DNA from: Chthoniobacter sp.
GTDB taxonomy: Bacteria; Verrucomicrobiota; Verrucomicrobiia; Chthoniobacterales; Chthoniobacteraceae
Direction: 5' to 3'
DNA: 5,759 bases
Assembly: GCA_025352865.1 (NCBI GenBank)
Contig: JANXSB010000604.1
Span: forward strand, 1 to 5,759
Notes under the pieces: generated by a model
Databases searched by the model: none
Seen by the model: the letters and a program-made list of their open reading frames with translations, nothing else
Told to the model about the DNA's origin: nothing
Shown here: positions 1-5,759 of the stretch, one piece after another
Numbering within the stretch: position 1 is the first letter of the stretch
How the letters are laid out: every line of letters begins with the position of its first letter
Program-made: the position numbers and the translations under genes

Positions 1-1081
1 CGACCACGCGCTCGCGTCGCGGCTGTCCTATTTCCTGTGGAACTCCATGCCTGATGCCGCGCTGCTCGACCTCGCCGCCCAGCGCACGCTCGCGCAGCCC
101 GCGACGCTCCAAGCGCAAGTCGAGCGGATGCTCGCCGACCCGCGCGCGGAGCGGTTTGTGGAGCACTTCACCGACGAGTGGCTGGAGTTGAAGAAGATCG
201 ATTTCACCACGCCCGACCCGGCGCTTTATCCCGAGTTCGACCCGTGGCTGCACGACTCCATGCTCGACGAATCGCGCGCGACCTTCCGCCGTTTGCTCAC
301 GCAAAATCGCGGCGTCCGCGAACTCATTTCGTCGGACACCATCCTCATCAACCAACGCCTCGCCGAACTGTATGGCATCCAGGGCGTGAACGGCGCGGAG
401 TTGCGCGAGGTGAAAGTCCCCGCCGGTTCGCCCCGCGGCGGATTCCTCACGCAAGCCTCCGTGCTGAAAGTCACCGCCAACGGCACCGCCACCTCGCCCG
501 TGCTGCGCGGCGTGTGGGTCATGGAGCGCATCCTCGGCATCCCGCGCCTGCCCCCGCCGCCAAACATTCCCGCCGTCGAGCCCGACGCGACCGGAGCCGT
601 GACCATCCGCCAGATGATCGAGAAACATCGCGCCGACGCCGCGTGCGCCACGTGCCACGCAAAGATGGATCCGCCCGGCATGGCGCTGGAGAGCTTCGAT
701 GTCATCGGCGGGCTCCGCGACCGCTACCGCCTCGCGGGAGGCGCCAAAAAGGAAGAGCCCAGCGTGGAGATTTACGGCACCGCAGCCTGGCAAAACCGCG
801 CCCGAATCCGCCTCGGCTCCGAAGTGGACGCCAGCGGCGAACTCGCCGACGGCCAAAAATTCGCCGACCTAGACGGCTACCGCGCCATGCTGCTAAAAAA
901 CGAAGACGCCCTCGCCCGCAACGTCGCCCGCCAGCTCCTCATCTACGCCACCGGAGCGGGCATCCGCTTTTCCGACCGCACCGCCATCGAGGCCATCATC
1001 GCCAAAACCAAATCCAGCAAACACGGCATCCGCTCCCTCGTGCAGGAAGTCGTCTCGAGTGAACTTTTCCAAACCAAATAG
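1..1081 (+). CDS. DUF1592/DUF1588/DUF1585 family exported protein, 3' part
   Basis: This is the C-terminal 359 residues of a larger protein. The frame is open from nucleotide 2, and the residues before the first ATG (at 47) already belong to the family (ASRLSYFLWNSMPD), so 47 is not the real start. In order, numbering from nucleotide 2: the end of DUF1592 (about 1-95), DUF1588 (about 100-245) and DUF1585 (about 275-355). A CxxCH motif (CATCH, nt 644-658, residues 215-219) followed by KMDPPGMALESFD is typical of the DUF1588 part and suggests covalent haem c. Such proteins are normally exported and often carry an N-terminal cytochrome c domain, but that region lies outside the window. Between DUF1588 and DUF1585 is a charged linker of about 35 residues (GGAKKEEPS and on). 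The family is commonly encoded next to DUF1552 proteins, and one follows here after two intervening genes. Biochemical function is unknown; an electron-transfer or surface-enzyme role is inference. Family assignment is firm. Confidence -1.
   Translation, partial: DHALASRLSYFLWNSMPDAALLDLAAQRTLAQPATLQAQVERMLADPRAERFVEHFTDEWLELKKIDFTTPDPALYPEFDPWLHDSMLDESRATFRRLLTQNRGVRELISSDTILINQRLAELYGIQGVNGAELREVKVPAGSPRGGFLTQASVLKVTANGTATSPVLRGVWVMERILGIPRLPPPPNIPAVEPDATGAVTIRQMIEKHRADAACATCHAKMDPPGMALESFDVIGGLRDRYRLAGGAKKEEPSVEIYGTAAWQNRARIRLGSEVDASGELADGQKFADLDGYRAMLLKNEDALARNVARQLLIYATGAGIRFSDRTAIEAIIAKTKSSKHGIRSLVQEVVSSELFQTK
644..658 (+). other. CxxCH haem-c attachment motif in the DUF1588 domain
   Basis: The codons read Cys-Ala-Thr-Cys-His, the standard c-type cytochrome haem-binding pattern. 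The following residues contain Met in KMDPP and PPGM that could supply a distal ligand. The motif sits at the usual place in DUF1588 proteins, before the ALESFD segment. Whether haem is really attached cannot be told from sequence. Confidence -1.
1056..1081 (+). repeat. Direct repeat copy A (end of the DUF1592-family gene)
   Basis: This 26-nt stretch covers the last codons of gene 1, including the tail SELFQTK and the TAG stop. It aligns with 4810-4836 with 24 identical positions, two mismatches and one single-base gap. The first 15 bases (CGAGTGAACTTTTCC) are exact. Similarity stops abruptly on the 5' side and fades on the 3' side. Confidence -1.
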
Positions 1082-1105
1082 CCCGCTCCACGCGCACAAC
1101 TGCTC

Positions 1106-3514
1106 ATGCACTCACTTGGCCAATTCCCCATCGCTCTCACACTTGCCCTCGCCAGCATCCTCGCCGCGCCGCGCCCGATTTTAGCCGCTGGCGATCTGAC
1201 GATGCCCGATTTTACCAAGGGCGATGCGATTCCTGAGAAGGCGAAGCATGACTGGAACCTTGGGCCGACGGGGCTGCGCGGGTGGATGTTTTGCGACAAG
1301 ATGGTGACCACCGATGCGCGCCAGATTGCGGTGACGAAAGTGGAGAAGAGTTCGCCTGCGGATGGCGTCATCGCCGTCGGAGATGTGCTGCTTGGCGTGG
1401 GTGGGAAGCCGTTTTCCTACGACCCGCGCACGGAGTTGGGCCGCGCAATCACGGCGGCGGAGTCGGCGGCGGGCGGTGGAAAATTAACGCTCACGCGCTG
1501 GCGGGCGGGCACGGCGGAGGAGGCCGTGGTGAAGCTCCCGGTGCTCGGCAGTTACAGCGCCACCGCGCCTTTTGAGTGCGCGAAATCGCGGCGCGTTTTG
1601 GAGCTGGGGTGCAAGGCGCTGGCAGAAAAAATGGCGCAGCCCTCGAAGCATGAGGACGCGATTGTGCGTTCGCTGAATGCGCTGGCTTTGCTGGCGAGCG
1701 GCGATGCGAATTATCTCCCGCTCGTGAAGCGCGAGGCGGAGTGGGCGGCGGCTTTCACGGACGATGGGTATAAGACGTGGCACTATGGCTACGTCATCAT
1801 GCTGCTCGCCGAATACGTCATCGCGACGGGCGACCAGTCGGTGATGCCGGGCTTGCAGCGGCTCGCGCTGGAGGCGGCGCGGGGGCAGAGCGCGGTGGGC
1901 TCGTGGGGGCATAAGTTCGCGATTCCCGACGGGCGGCTCAGTGGCTACGGGATGATGAATTCGCCGGGCGTGCCGCTGACGATTTCGCTCGTGCTGGCGC
2001 GGCAGGCGGGCGTGAAGGACGCGGCGGTGGACTTGGCGATTGAGCGCAGTGCGCGGTTGCTGCGGTTCTATATTGGCAAGGGCGCGATTCCTTACGGCGA
2101 CCATCATCCGTGGATTGAGAACCACGACGACAACGGCAAATGCGGGATGGCTGCCGTGCTTTTCAATCTGCTCGGCGAGGCGAAGGGCGCGGAGTTTTTC
2201 TCGCGCATGAGCGTCGCGTCGCACGGGCCGGAGCGCGACACGGGGCACACGGGGAATTATTTCAACATGCTGTGGGCGATGCCCGGCGTGGCGTTGGCGG
2301 GGCCGAATGCGGCGGGGGCTTGGATGCAGGAATTTGGCGGATGGTATTTCGACCTCGCGCGGCAGTGGGACGGGACGTTCATCCATCAAGGCCCGCCGGA
2401 GCCGGAGCATGACAGTTACAATGGCTGGGACTGCACGGGCAGCGCACTGCTCGCCTACGCGATGCCGCTCAAAAAGATTTACCTCACCGGCAAACGGCCT
2501 GGCATCGTCCCGCAGCTCAATGCCGCCGCAGCGCAGTCGCTCATCGCCGACGGGCGCGGCTGGAACAACAAAGACCGCAAGAGCGCCTACGACGCACTGA
2601 CCGACGAACAGCTCATTGAGCGTCTCGGCAGTTGGTCGCCCGTCGTGCGCGAGCGGGCCGCGATGGCACTGGGCCGCCGCAAGGAAGCGCCCGTTCCGGC
2701 ACTCGTGAAGCTGCTCGAATCCCCGCGCCTCGAAGCCCGCTACGGCGCGTGTCAGGCGATTGCCCAGCTTCGCAAACGCGGTGCGCCCGCCGTGGAGCCG
2801 CTGAGGAAATTGCTGGCCGAGCGCGACCTCTGGCTCCGCATCAAAGCAGCCGACGCGCTGGCAGCCATCGGCGCTCCGGCGATGCAGGCCGTGCCGCAGT
2901 TGCTCGAACTTCTCGCGCAGGTGGACGCCGCGAACGACCCGCGCGGGATGCAGCAGCGGTATCTCACTTTCGCGCTTTTCGGTGACGACGGAATGCTCAG
3001 CCGCTCGCTCGAAGGCGTGGACCGCGCGGCGCTCTACAAGGCCGTGCGCGCCGGGCTGAAAAACCAGGACGGGCGCGCCCGCGGCAGCATCGGCTCCGTG
3101 TATCGCAATCTCTCCATCGAGGACATCAAGCCGCTGCTCCCCGCAATTTTCCAAGCGGTCGCCGAGCCAGCTCCGAGCGGCGAGATGTTCGCCGATTCCA
3201 TCCGCGTCGAAGGTCTGCGCTTGCTGGCCAAGCACAACATCAAGGAAGGCATCGCCGCCTGCGTGAAATACACCCGCGACCAAAACCCTTGGGCCAGCCA
3301 GGAGCGCACGCCGGAGTTGATGAAAATCCTGCTCACCTACGGCGCGCACGCCAAAGCCGTCATCCCGGAGCTGACGAAGCTCGCGGATTATTTTGCGAAC
3401 GACGAAAAGGATTTTCCAAAAGAGCTGATGGCTAGGAAAGCCAAGTCCGTTCGCGAAACCATCGCCGCCATCGAAGCCTCCACAAGCCGCCCGGAACTCA
3501 ACCCCCTCAAATGA
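1106..3514 (+). CDS. DUF6288-like exported protein with PDZ-like, alpha-toroid-like and HEAT-repeat regions
   Basis: This 802-residue protein has an apparent Sec signal peptide (hydrophobic residues 8-22, likely cleavage near LAA-GD at 28/29); its n-region unusually has only a His as a positive residue. Residues 48-150 (HDWNLGPTGLRGWMF, then SSPADGVIAVGDVLLGVGG) form a PDZ-like domain with the usual 'SPADG...GDVLLGVGG' signature. Residues about 160-460 are helical, resembling squalene-cyclase or prenyltransferase-type toroids, with clusters of polar residues: GDHHPWIENHDDNGK (331-345), HGPERDTGHTGNYF (373-386) and EHDSYNGWDCTGS (434-446). Residues about 505-600 contain HEAT-type repeats (SPVVRERAAMALG, LEARYGACQAIAQL, LWLRIKAADALAAIG), with more helical sequence to the end. 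The whole resembles the DUF6288 proteins of Planctomycetota and Verrucomicrobiota; this name is from memory of the family. Function is unknown: the polar clusters could be an active site, and PDZ plus HEAT suggest protein binding. It starts 24 nt after gene 1 in the same frame, with no Shine-Dalgarno; the ATG was chosen because it directly precedes the signal peptide. Confidence -1.
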   Translation: MHSLGQFPIALTLALASILAAPRPILAAGDLTMPDFTKGDAIPEKAKHDWNLGPTGLRGWMFCDKMVTTDARQIAVTKVEKSSPADGVIAVGDVLLGVGGKPFSYDPRTELGRAITAAESAAGGGKLTLTRWRAGTAEEAVVKLPVLGSYSATAPFECAKSRRVLELGCKALAEKMAQPSKHEDAIVRSLNALALLASGDANYLPLVKREAEWAAAFTDDGYKTWHYGYVIMLLAEYVIATGDQSVMPGLQRLALEAARGQSAVGSWGHKFAIPDGRLSGYGMMNSPGVPLTISLVLARQAGVKDAAVDLAIERSARLLRFYIGKGAIPYGDHHPWIENHDDNGKCGMAAVLFNLLGEAKGAEFFSRMSVASHGPERDTGHTGNYFNMLWAMPGVALAGPNAAGAWMQEFGGWYFDLARQWDGTFIHQGPPEPEHDSYNGWDCTGSALLAYAMPLKKIYLTGKRPGIVPQLNAAAAQSLIADGRGWNNKDRKSAYDALTDEQLIERLGSWSPVVRERAAMALGRRKEAPVPALVKLLESPRLEARYGACQAIAQLRKRGAPAVEPLRKLLAERDLWLRIKAADALAAIGAPAMQAVPQLLELLAQVDAANDPRGMQQRYLTFALFGDDGMLSRSLEGVDRAALYKAVRAGLKNQDGRARGSIGSVYRNLSIEDIKPLLPAIFQAVAEPAPSGEMFADSIRVEGLRLLAKHNIKEGIAACVKYTRDQNPWASQERTPELMKILLTYGAHAKAVIPELTKLADYFANDEKDFPKELMARKAKSVRETIAAIEASTSRPELNPLK

Positions 3515-3537
3515 ATCTCCATTTTCAAAACAGCACC

Positions 3538-4773
3538 ATGAAACACCTCGCCACATTCCTCATCACCGCACTTTTCGCCGCTGCCAGCGCGGACGCGAAG
3601 CCGTTGAAAGTCTTCATCCTCGCCGGGCAGTCGAACATGGAAGGGCACGCGAGAGTTGAGACCTTCGACTACATCGGCGATGCCCCGGCGACGGCGACGC
3701 TTTTGAAAATGATGCGCGGCGCGGATGGCAAGCCGACGGTGTGCGACCATACGTGGATTTCGTATTTCACCGGCAGCGGGGAGAACAACGGCGAGGGCTT
3801 CGGCAAGCTGACTGCGGGCTACGGTTCGCGGTCGAAGCCGGATGAGGACGGCGGGAAAATCGGGCCGGAGTTCACCTTCGGCCTCACGATGGACGCGGCG
3901 CTCGCGGAGCCGGTGCTCATCATCAAGACGGCGTGGGGCGGGAAGAGTCTGCACACGGATTTTCGCCCGCCGAGCGCGGGGCCGTATGTGCTCAATGACT
4001 ACCAAAAAAAGCTCTACTACGGCCCGCCGGGCCACGGTATTCCCAAGGATATGGACCAGTGGCTCGCGGAGAAAAAGAAGGACACGGGCCACTACTATCG
4101 GCTGATGATTGAGCATGTAAAAAAAGTGCTCGCCGACCCGAAGCGCGTGGTGCCCGGCTACGACGCGGCGCAGGGCTACGAGCTGGCCGGTTTTGTCTGG
4201 CTGCAAGGGTGGAACGACCTCGTGGATGGCCACACCTATCCGCAGGCTCGCCAGCCCGGCGGCTACGCGGCCTACAGCGAGGTGCTCGCGCATTTCATCC
4301 GCGACGTGCGGCGGGATGTCGGAGCGCCGGCGATGCCGTTCGTCATCGGCGTGCTGGGCGTGGACGGCGCGACGGCGGGCGCGGAGACGCTGGAGTTTCG
4401 CAAAGCGCTGGCGGCACCGGCGGCGCTGGCGGAGTTCAAAGGCAACGTCATCGCCGTGCAGACCGCGCCGTTCTGGTCGGAGGAACTCGGAGCCATTGAC
4501 AAGAAGCGCGAGAAGGTCAGCCAGATGCGCCACTTCCTCGACTCGAAACACAAGGACTACGCCAACGCTGACGGCCAAATGACCGAGGAGCAGAAGCGCG
4601 AGCATGTGAAGAAATTCGAGGCGGAACTCATCTCACCCGCCGAAGTCGCGCTGTGGAAGCGTGGCGCGTCGAATGCCGGCTACCACTATCTTGGCTGCGC
4701 CAAGACTTTCGCGCTCATGGGTCGCGCGTTCGCGGAGGCCACGCTCGGCATGATGAAGGAGCAAAAACGCTGA
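3538..4773 (+). CDS. Exported SASA-domain carbohydrate acetylesterase (sialate O-acetylesterase-like, CE6 type)
   Basis: Predicted SGNH-type esterase that removes O-acetyl groups from carbohydrates outside the cytoplasm. Counting from 3538 (411 residues), residues 1-18 are a signal peptide (MKHLATFLITALFAAASA) with likely cleavage after ASA. KVFILAGQSNMEGHA (24-38) holds the nucleophile block, with Ser32 the expected catalytic serine. KTAWGGKSL (130-138) and WLQGWND (221-227) match the middle SGNH/SASA blocks, the latter with the conserved Gly-Trp-Asn. The C-terminal NAGYHYLGCAKTFALMG places His383 as the probable catalytic His. All expected blocks are present, so it looks intact. 'Sialate' is only the family label; the real substrate may be acetylated plant or algal polysaccharide. 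An in-frame ATG at 3511 overlaps the stop of gene 2 as ATGA and would add nine residues; 3538 is preferred because it gives a standard MK-type signal peptide. Neither start has a Shine-Dalgarno. Confidence -1.
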   Translation: MKHLATFLITALFAAASADAKPLKVFILAGQSNMEGHARVETFDYIGDAPATATLLKMMRGADGKPTVCDHTWISYFTGSGENNGEGFGKLTAGYGSRSKPDEDGGKIGPEFTFGLTMDAALAEPVLIIKTAWGGKSLHTDFRPPSAGPYVLNDYQKKLYYGPPGHGIPKDMDQWLAEKKKDTGHYYRLMIEHVKKVLADPKRVVPGYDAAQGYELAGFVWLQGWNDLVDGHTYPQARQPGGYAAYSEVLAHFIRDVRRDVGAPAMPFVIGVLGVDGATAGAETLEFRKALAAPAALAEFKGNVIAVQTAPFWSEELGAIDKKREKVSQMRHFLDSKHKDYANADGQMTEEQKREHVKKFEAELISPAEVALWKRGASNAGYHYLGCAKTFALMGRAFAEATLGMMKEQKR

Positions 4774-4802
4774 TACACTTCCGAGGAAAACCACACTCAT
4801 CA

Positions 4803-4815
4803 CACTCGCCGAGTG
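4803..4815 (+). other. Small hairpin in the gap between the esterase and DUF1552 genes
   Basis: CACTC (4803-4807) and GAGTG (4811-4815) can pair as a 5-bp stem with a 3-nt loop, followed after two bases by CTTTTCCC. The stem is too short and the T run too brief for a convincing Rho-independent terminator. It could modestly reduce read-through or be incidental, since its right arm belongs to repeat copy B. Confidence -1.
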
Positions 4816-4836
4816 AACTTTTCCCAAACCAAGTAA
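4810..4836 (+). repeat. Direct repeat copy B, upstream of the DUF1552 gene
   Basis: Partner of the repeat at 1056-1081, in the same orientation. The two copies bracket 3,728 bp (1082-4809) that contain exactly the DUF6288-like gene and the esterase gene. The copies are not identical, so this is not a fresh target-site duplication. No inverted repeats or transposase accompany them. Confidence -1.
4812..4836 (+). pseudogene. Relic of the 3' end of a DUF1592-family gene (repeat copy B)
   Basis: Read with one C removed from the run at 4822-4824, these bases give codons for SELFQTK and a TAA stop, the same C-terminal peptide as gene 1. Apart from the extra base, the two differences from copy A are synonymous (AAG for AAA in Lys, TAA for TAG as stop). 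That pattern suggests descent from a coding end that diverged under selection and then lost function. It lies where the end of a DUF1592 gene is expected, just before a DUF1552 gene. Because only 25 nt remain, chance or a regulatory role cannot be fully excluded. Confidence -1.
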
Positions 4837-4844
4837 CTAACACC

Positions 4845-5759
4845 ATGACCCACATCGCCTCATCTCCACTCTCACGCCGCACTTTCCTCCGCGCTGCCGG
4901 AGCCACACTTGCCCTGCCATTTCTCGACGCCATGCGCCCCGTCTTCGGCCAGACCGCCGTCGCCGCCCCGCGCCGCATGATTTCCATCTGCACGAACCTC
5001 GGCGTGCTCGATCGCCACTTCTACCCCGCGACCGCAGGCCGCGACTACGCGCTCACGCCGTATCTCGAAACGCTCAAAGATTTCCGCGATCAATTCACTG
5101 TCTTCAGCGGCACCTCCCTGCCGGAAGTCACCGGTGGTCATAGCGCGGAGGCGACCTTCCTCACCGGCGCTCCGCATCCCGGCACCGCGTCCTTTCGCAA
5201 CACCATCTCGCTCGACCAATTTGCCGCCGAGCGCATCGGGCATCAGACGCGCGTTTCTGCATTGCCGCTCGTCGTTTCCAAAGGCGGAAACCAATCGCTC
5301 TCGTTTACGGGAAGCGGCGTGATGCTGCCCGCCGAGCGGAGTGCGGCAGAGGTTTTCAAAGCGCTCTTCATCGCGGGAGATGCCGCCTCCGTGGAGAAAC
5401 AAGTGGAGAATCTCCGCACCGGACGCAGCATCCTCGACGCCGTCGCCACCCGCGCCGCGACTCTCCAAAAGCAGCTCGGCACCGCCGACCGCGAGCGGAT
5501 GGACCAATACTTCACCTCCGTCCGCGAAGTCGAACGCCGCCTGCTCATCGCGGAAGAATGGGAGCGCAAACCCAAGCCAAAAGTAGAGGTGCCCGTGCCT
5601 CAGGATCCCGAATACCTGCCGGAAAAACTCGGCGCGATGTATGACCTCGCGCACCTCGCCTTCACCACCGACAGCACGCGCCTCATCACCCTGCTCGTGA
5701 AGCTCGATGGCTTCAGCGAACACATCCCCGGCGTGAACACCGACGCCCACAATCTCTCC
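4845..5759 (+). CDS. DUF1552 family protein, Tat-exported, 5' part
   Basis: The frame is open from ATG 4845 to the right edge and gives 305 residues without a stop. A twin-arginine signal is clear: SRRTFLRAAGATLALPF (10-26), so the protein is probably exported folded; the signal region ends around residues 36-41. The mature part starts RRMISICTNLGVLDRHFYP (43-61), followed by YLETLKDFRDQFTVFSG (73-89) and GGHSAEATFLTGAP (97-110), all typical of DUF1552. A helical, charged stretch follows (about 183-245), then LGAMYDLAHLAFTTDSTRLITLLV (262-285) and the beginning of the C-terminal block (GVNTDAHNLS). About a third of a normal-length family member is missing beyond the edge. The family has no established reaction; it regularly accompanies DUF1592 proteins, as here. 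The start was chosen because it directly precedes the Tat motif; it has no Shine-Dalgarno and follows the esterase by 71 nt, a gap that includes the relic at 4812-4836. Confidence -1.
   Translation, partial: MTHIASSPLSRRTFLRAAGATLALPFLDAMRPVFGQTAVAAPRRMISICTNLGVLDRHFYPATAGRDYALTPYLETLKDFRDQFTVFSGTSLPEVTGGHSAEATFLTGAPHPGTASFRNTISLDQFAAERIGHQTRVSALPLVVSKGGNQSLSFTGSGVMLPAERSAAEVFKALFIAGDAASVEKQVENLRTGRSILDAVATRAATLQKQLGTADRERMDQYFTSVREVERRLLIAEEWERKPKPKVEVPVPQDPEYLPEKLGAMYDLAHLAFTTDSTRLITLLVKLDGFSEHIPGVNTDAHNLS

Noticed and set aside
895..901. A AAA AAC heptamer in the DUF1592-family gene.
   Set aside because: The family domain DUF1585 continues in the original frame through and beyond this site, and no alternative product is apparent.
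1484..3556. A 690-residue open frame on the minus strand opposite the DUF6288-like gene.
   Set aside because: It is a shadow of GC-rich codon usage on the + strand: the translation is full of Arg, His and Ala without recognisable domains, while the + strand product has clear domain signatures and a signal peptide.
4005..4126. Two runs of seven A in the esterase gene (4004-4010 and 4119-4125); the first gives the slippery heptamer A AAA AAG in frame.
   Set aside because: A -1 shift at the first would soon reach a stop near 4105 and lose the WLQGWND block and the catalytic His. No strong downstream stem was evident, so programmed frameshifting is not supported.
3388..4605. A 405-residue open frame on the minus strand opposite the esterase gene.
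   Set aside because: The + strand carries all SASA blocks in order over the same region; the minus-strand translation is low-complexity, Arg/Leu/Ala-rich and matches no family I recognise.
1056..4836. The bracketing direct repeats as target-site duplications of an insertion sequence.
   Set aside because: At about 26 nt they are long for typical target duplications, are diverged in a synonymous pattern, and neither terminal inverted repeats nor a transposase gene is present between them.
4774..4844. A promoter or terminator in the 71-nt gap before the DUF1552 gene.
   Set aside because: I found no pair of -35 and -10-like boxes at suitable spacing, and the only hairpin is a 5-bp stem with a weak T run.
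4872..5750. A 292-residue open frame on the minus strand opposite the right-hand end.
   Set aside because: The + strand frame from 4845 has a Tat signal and continuous DUF1552 features; the minus-strand frame is composition-driven.

Overview
The window looks like a piece of a GC-rich genome from the Planctomycetota/Verrucomicrobiota group, more likely Verrucomicrobiota. This rests on the families present: an exported DUF1592/DUF1588/DUF1585 protein and a Tat-exported DUF1552 protein, which are greatly expanded and commonly paired in those phyla, plus a DUF6288-type PDZ/toroid/HEAT protein and a SASA-type acetylesterase. No rRNA or other phylogenetic marker is present, so the assignment is an inference from gene content.

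Layout: four genes all read on the + strand and fill almost the whole window. (1) The C-terminal part of a DUF1592-family protein, with a CxxCH haem-c motif, is open at the left edge and ends at 1081. (2) 1106-3514 is an 802-residue exported DUF6288-like protein with a PDZ-like domain, a central alpha-toroid-like domain and C-terminal HEAT repeats. (3) 3538-4773 is an exported SASA/CE6-type carbohydrate acetylesterase; an alternative start at 3511 overlaps gene 2 by ATGA. (4) From 4845 to the right edge runs the N-terminal 305 residues of a DUF1552 protein with a twin-arginine signal. The gaps are 24, 23 (or -4) and 71 nt, and no gene has a convincing Shine-Dalgarno sequence. I see no tRNA, rRNA, CRISPR array, transposase or convincing promoter.

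The most informative non-gene signal is a short repeat. The last codons of gene 1 (1056-1081) recur almost exactly at 4810-4836, just before the DUF1552 gene. If one extra C is removed, the second copy encodes the same C-terminal peptide and stop, and its other two differences are synonymous (Lys AAA/AAG, stop TAG/TAA). The simplest reading is that 4812-4836 is a relic of the end of a DUF1592-family gene that once lay directly before the DUF1552 gene. Genes 2 and 3 would then be a 3.7-kb two-gene insert, or recombination product, that separated the pair.

Together the four genes look like one operon of secreted or periplasmic proteins. A working hypothesis, not shown by the sequence alone, is an extracytoplasmic module for handling acetylated polysaccharide or glycan: the esterase removes acetyl groups, the DUF6288 protein acts as a scaffold or an uncharacterised enzyme, and the DUF1592/DUF1552 pair has a redox or still unknown role.
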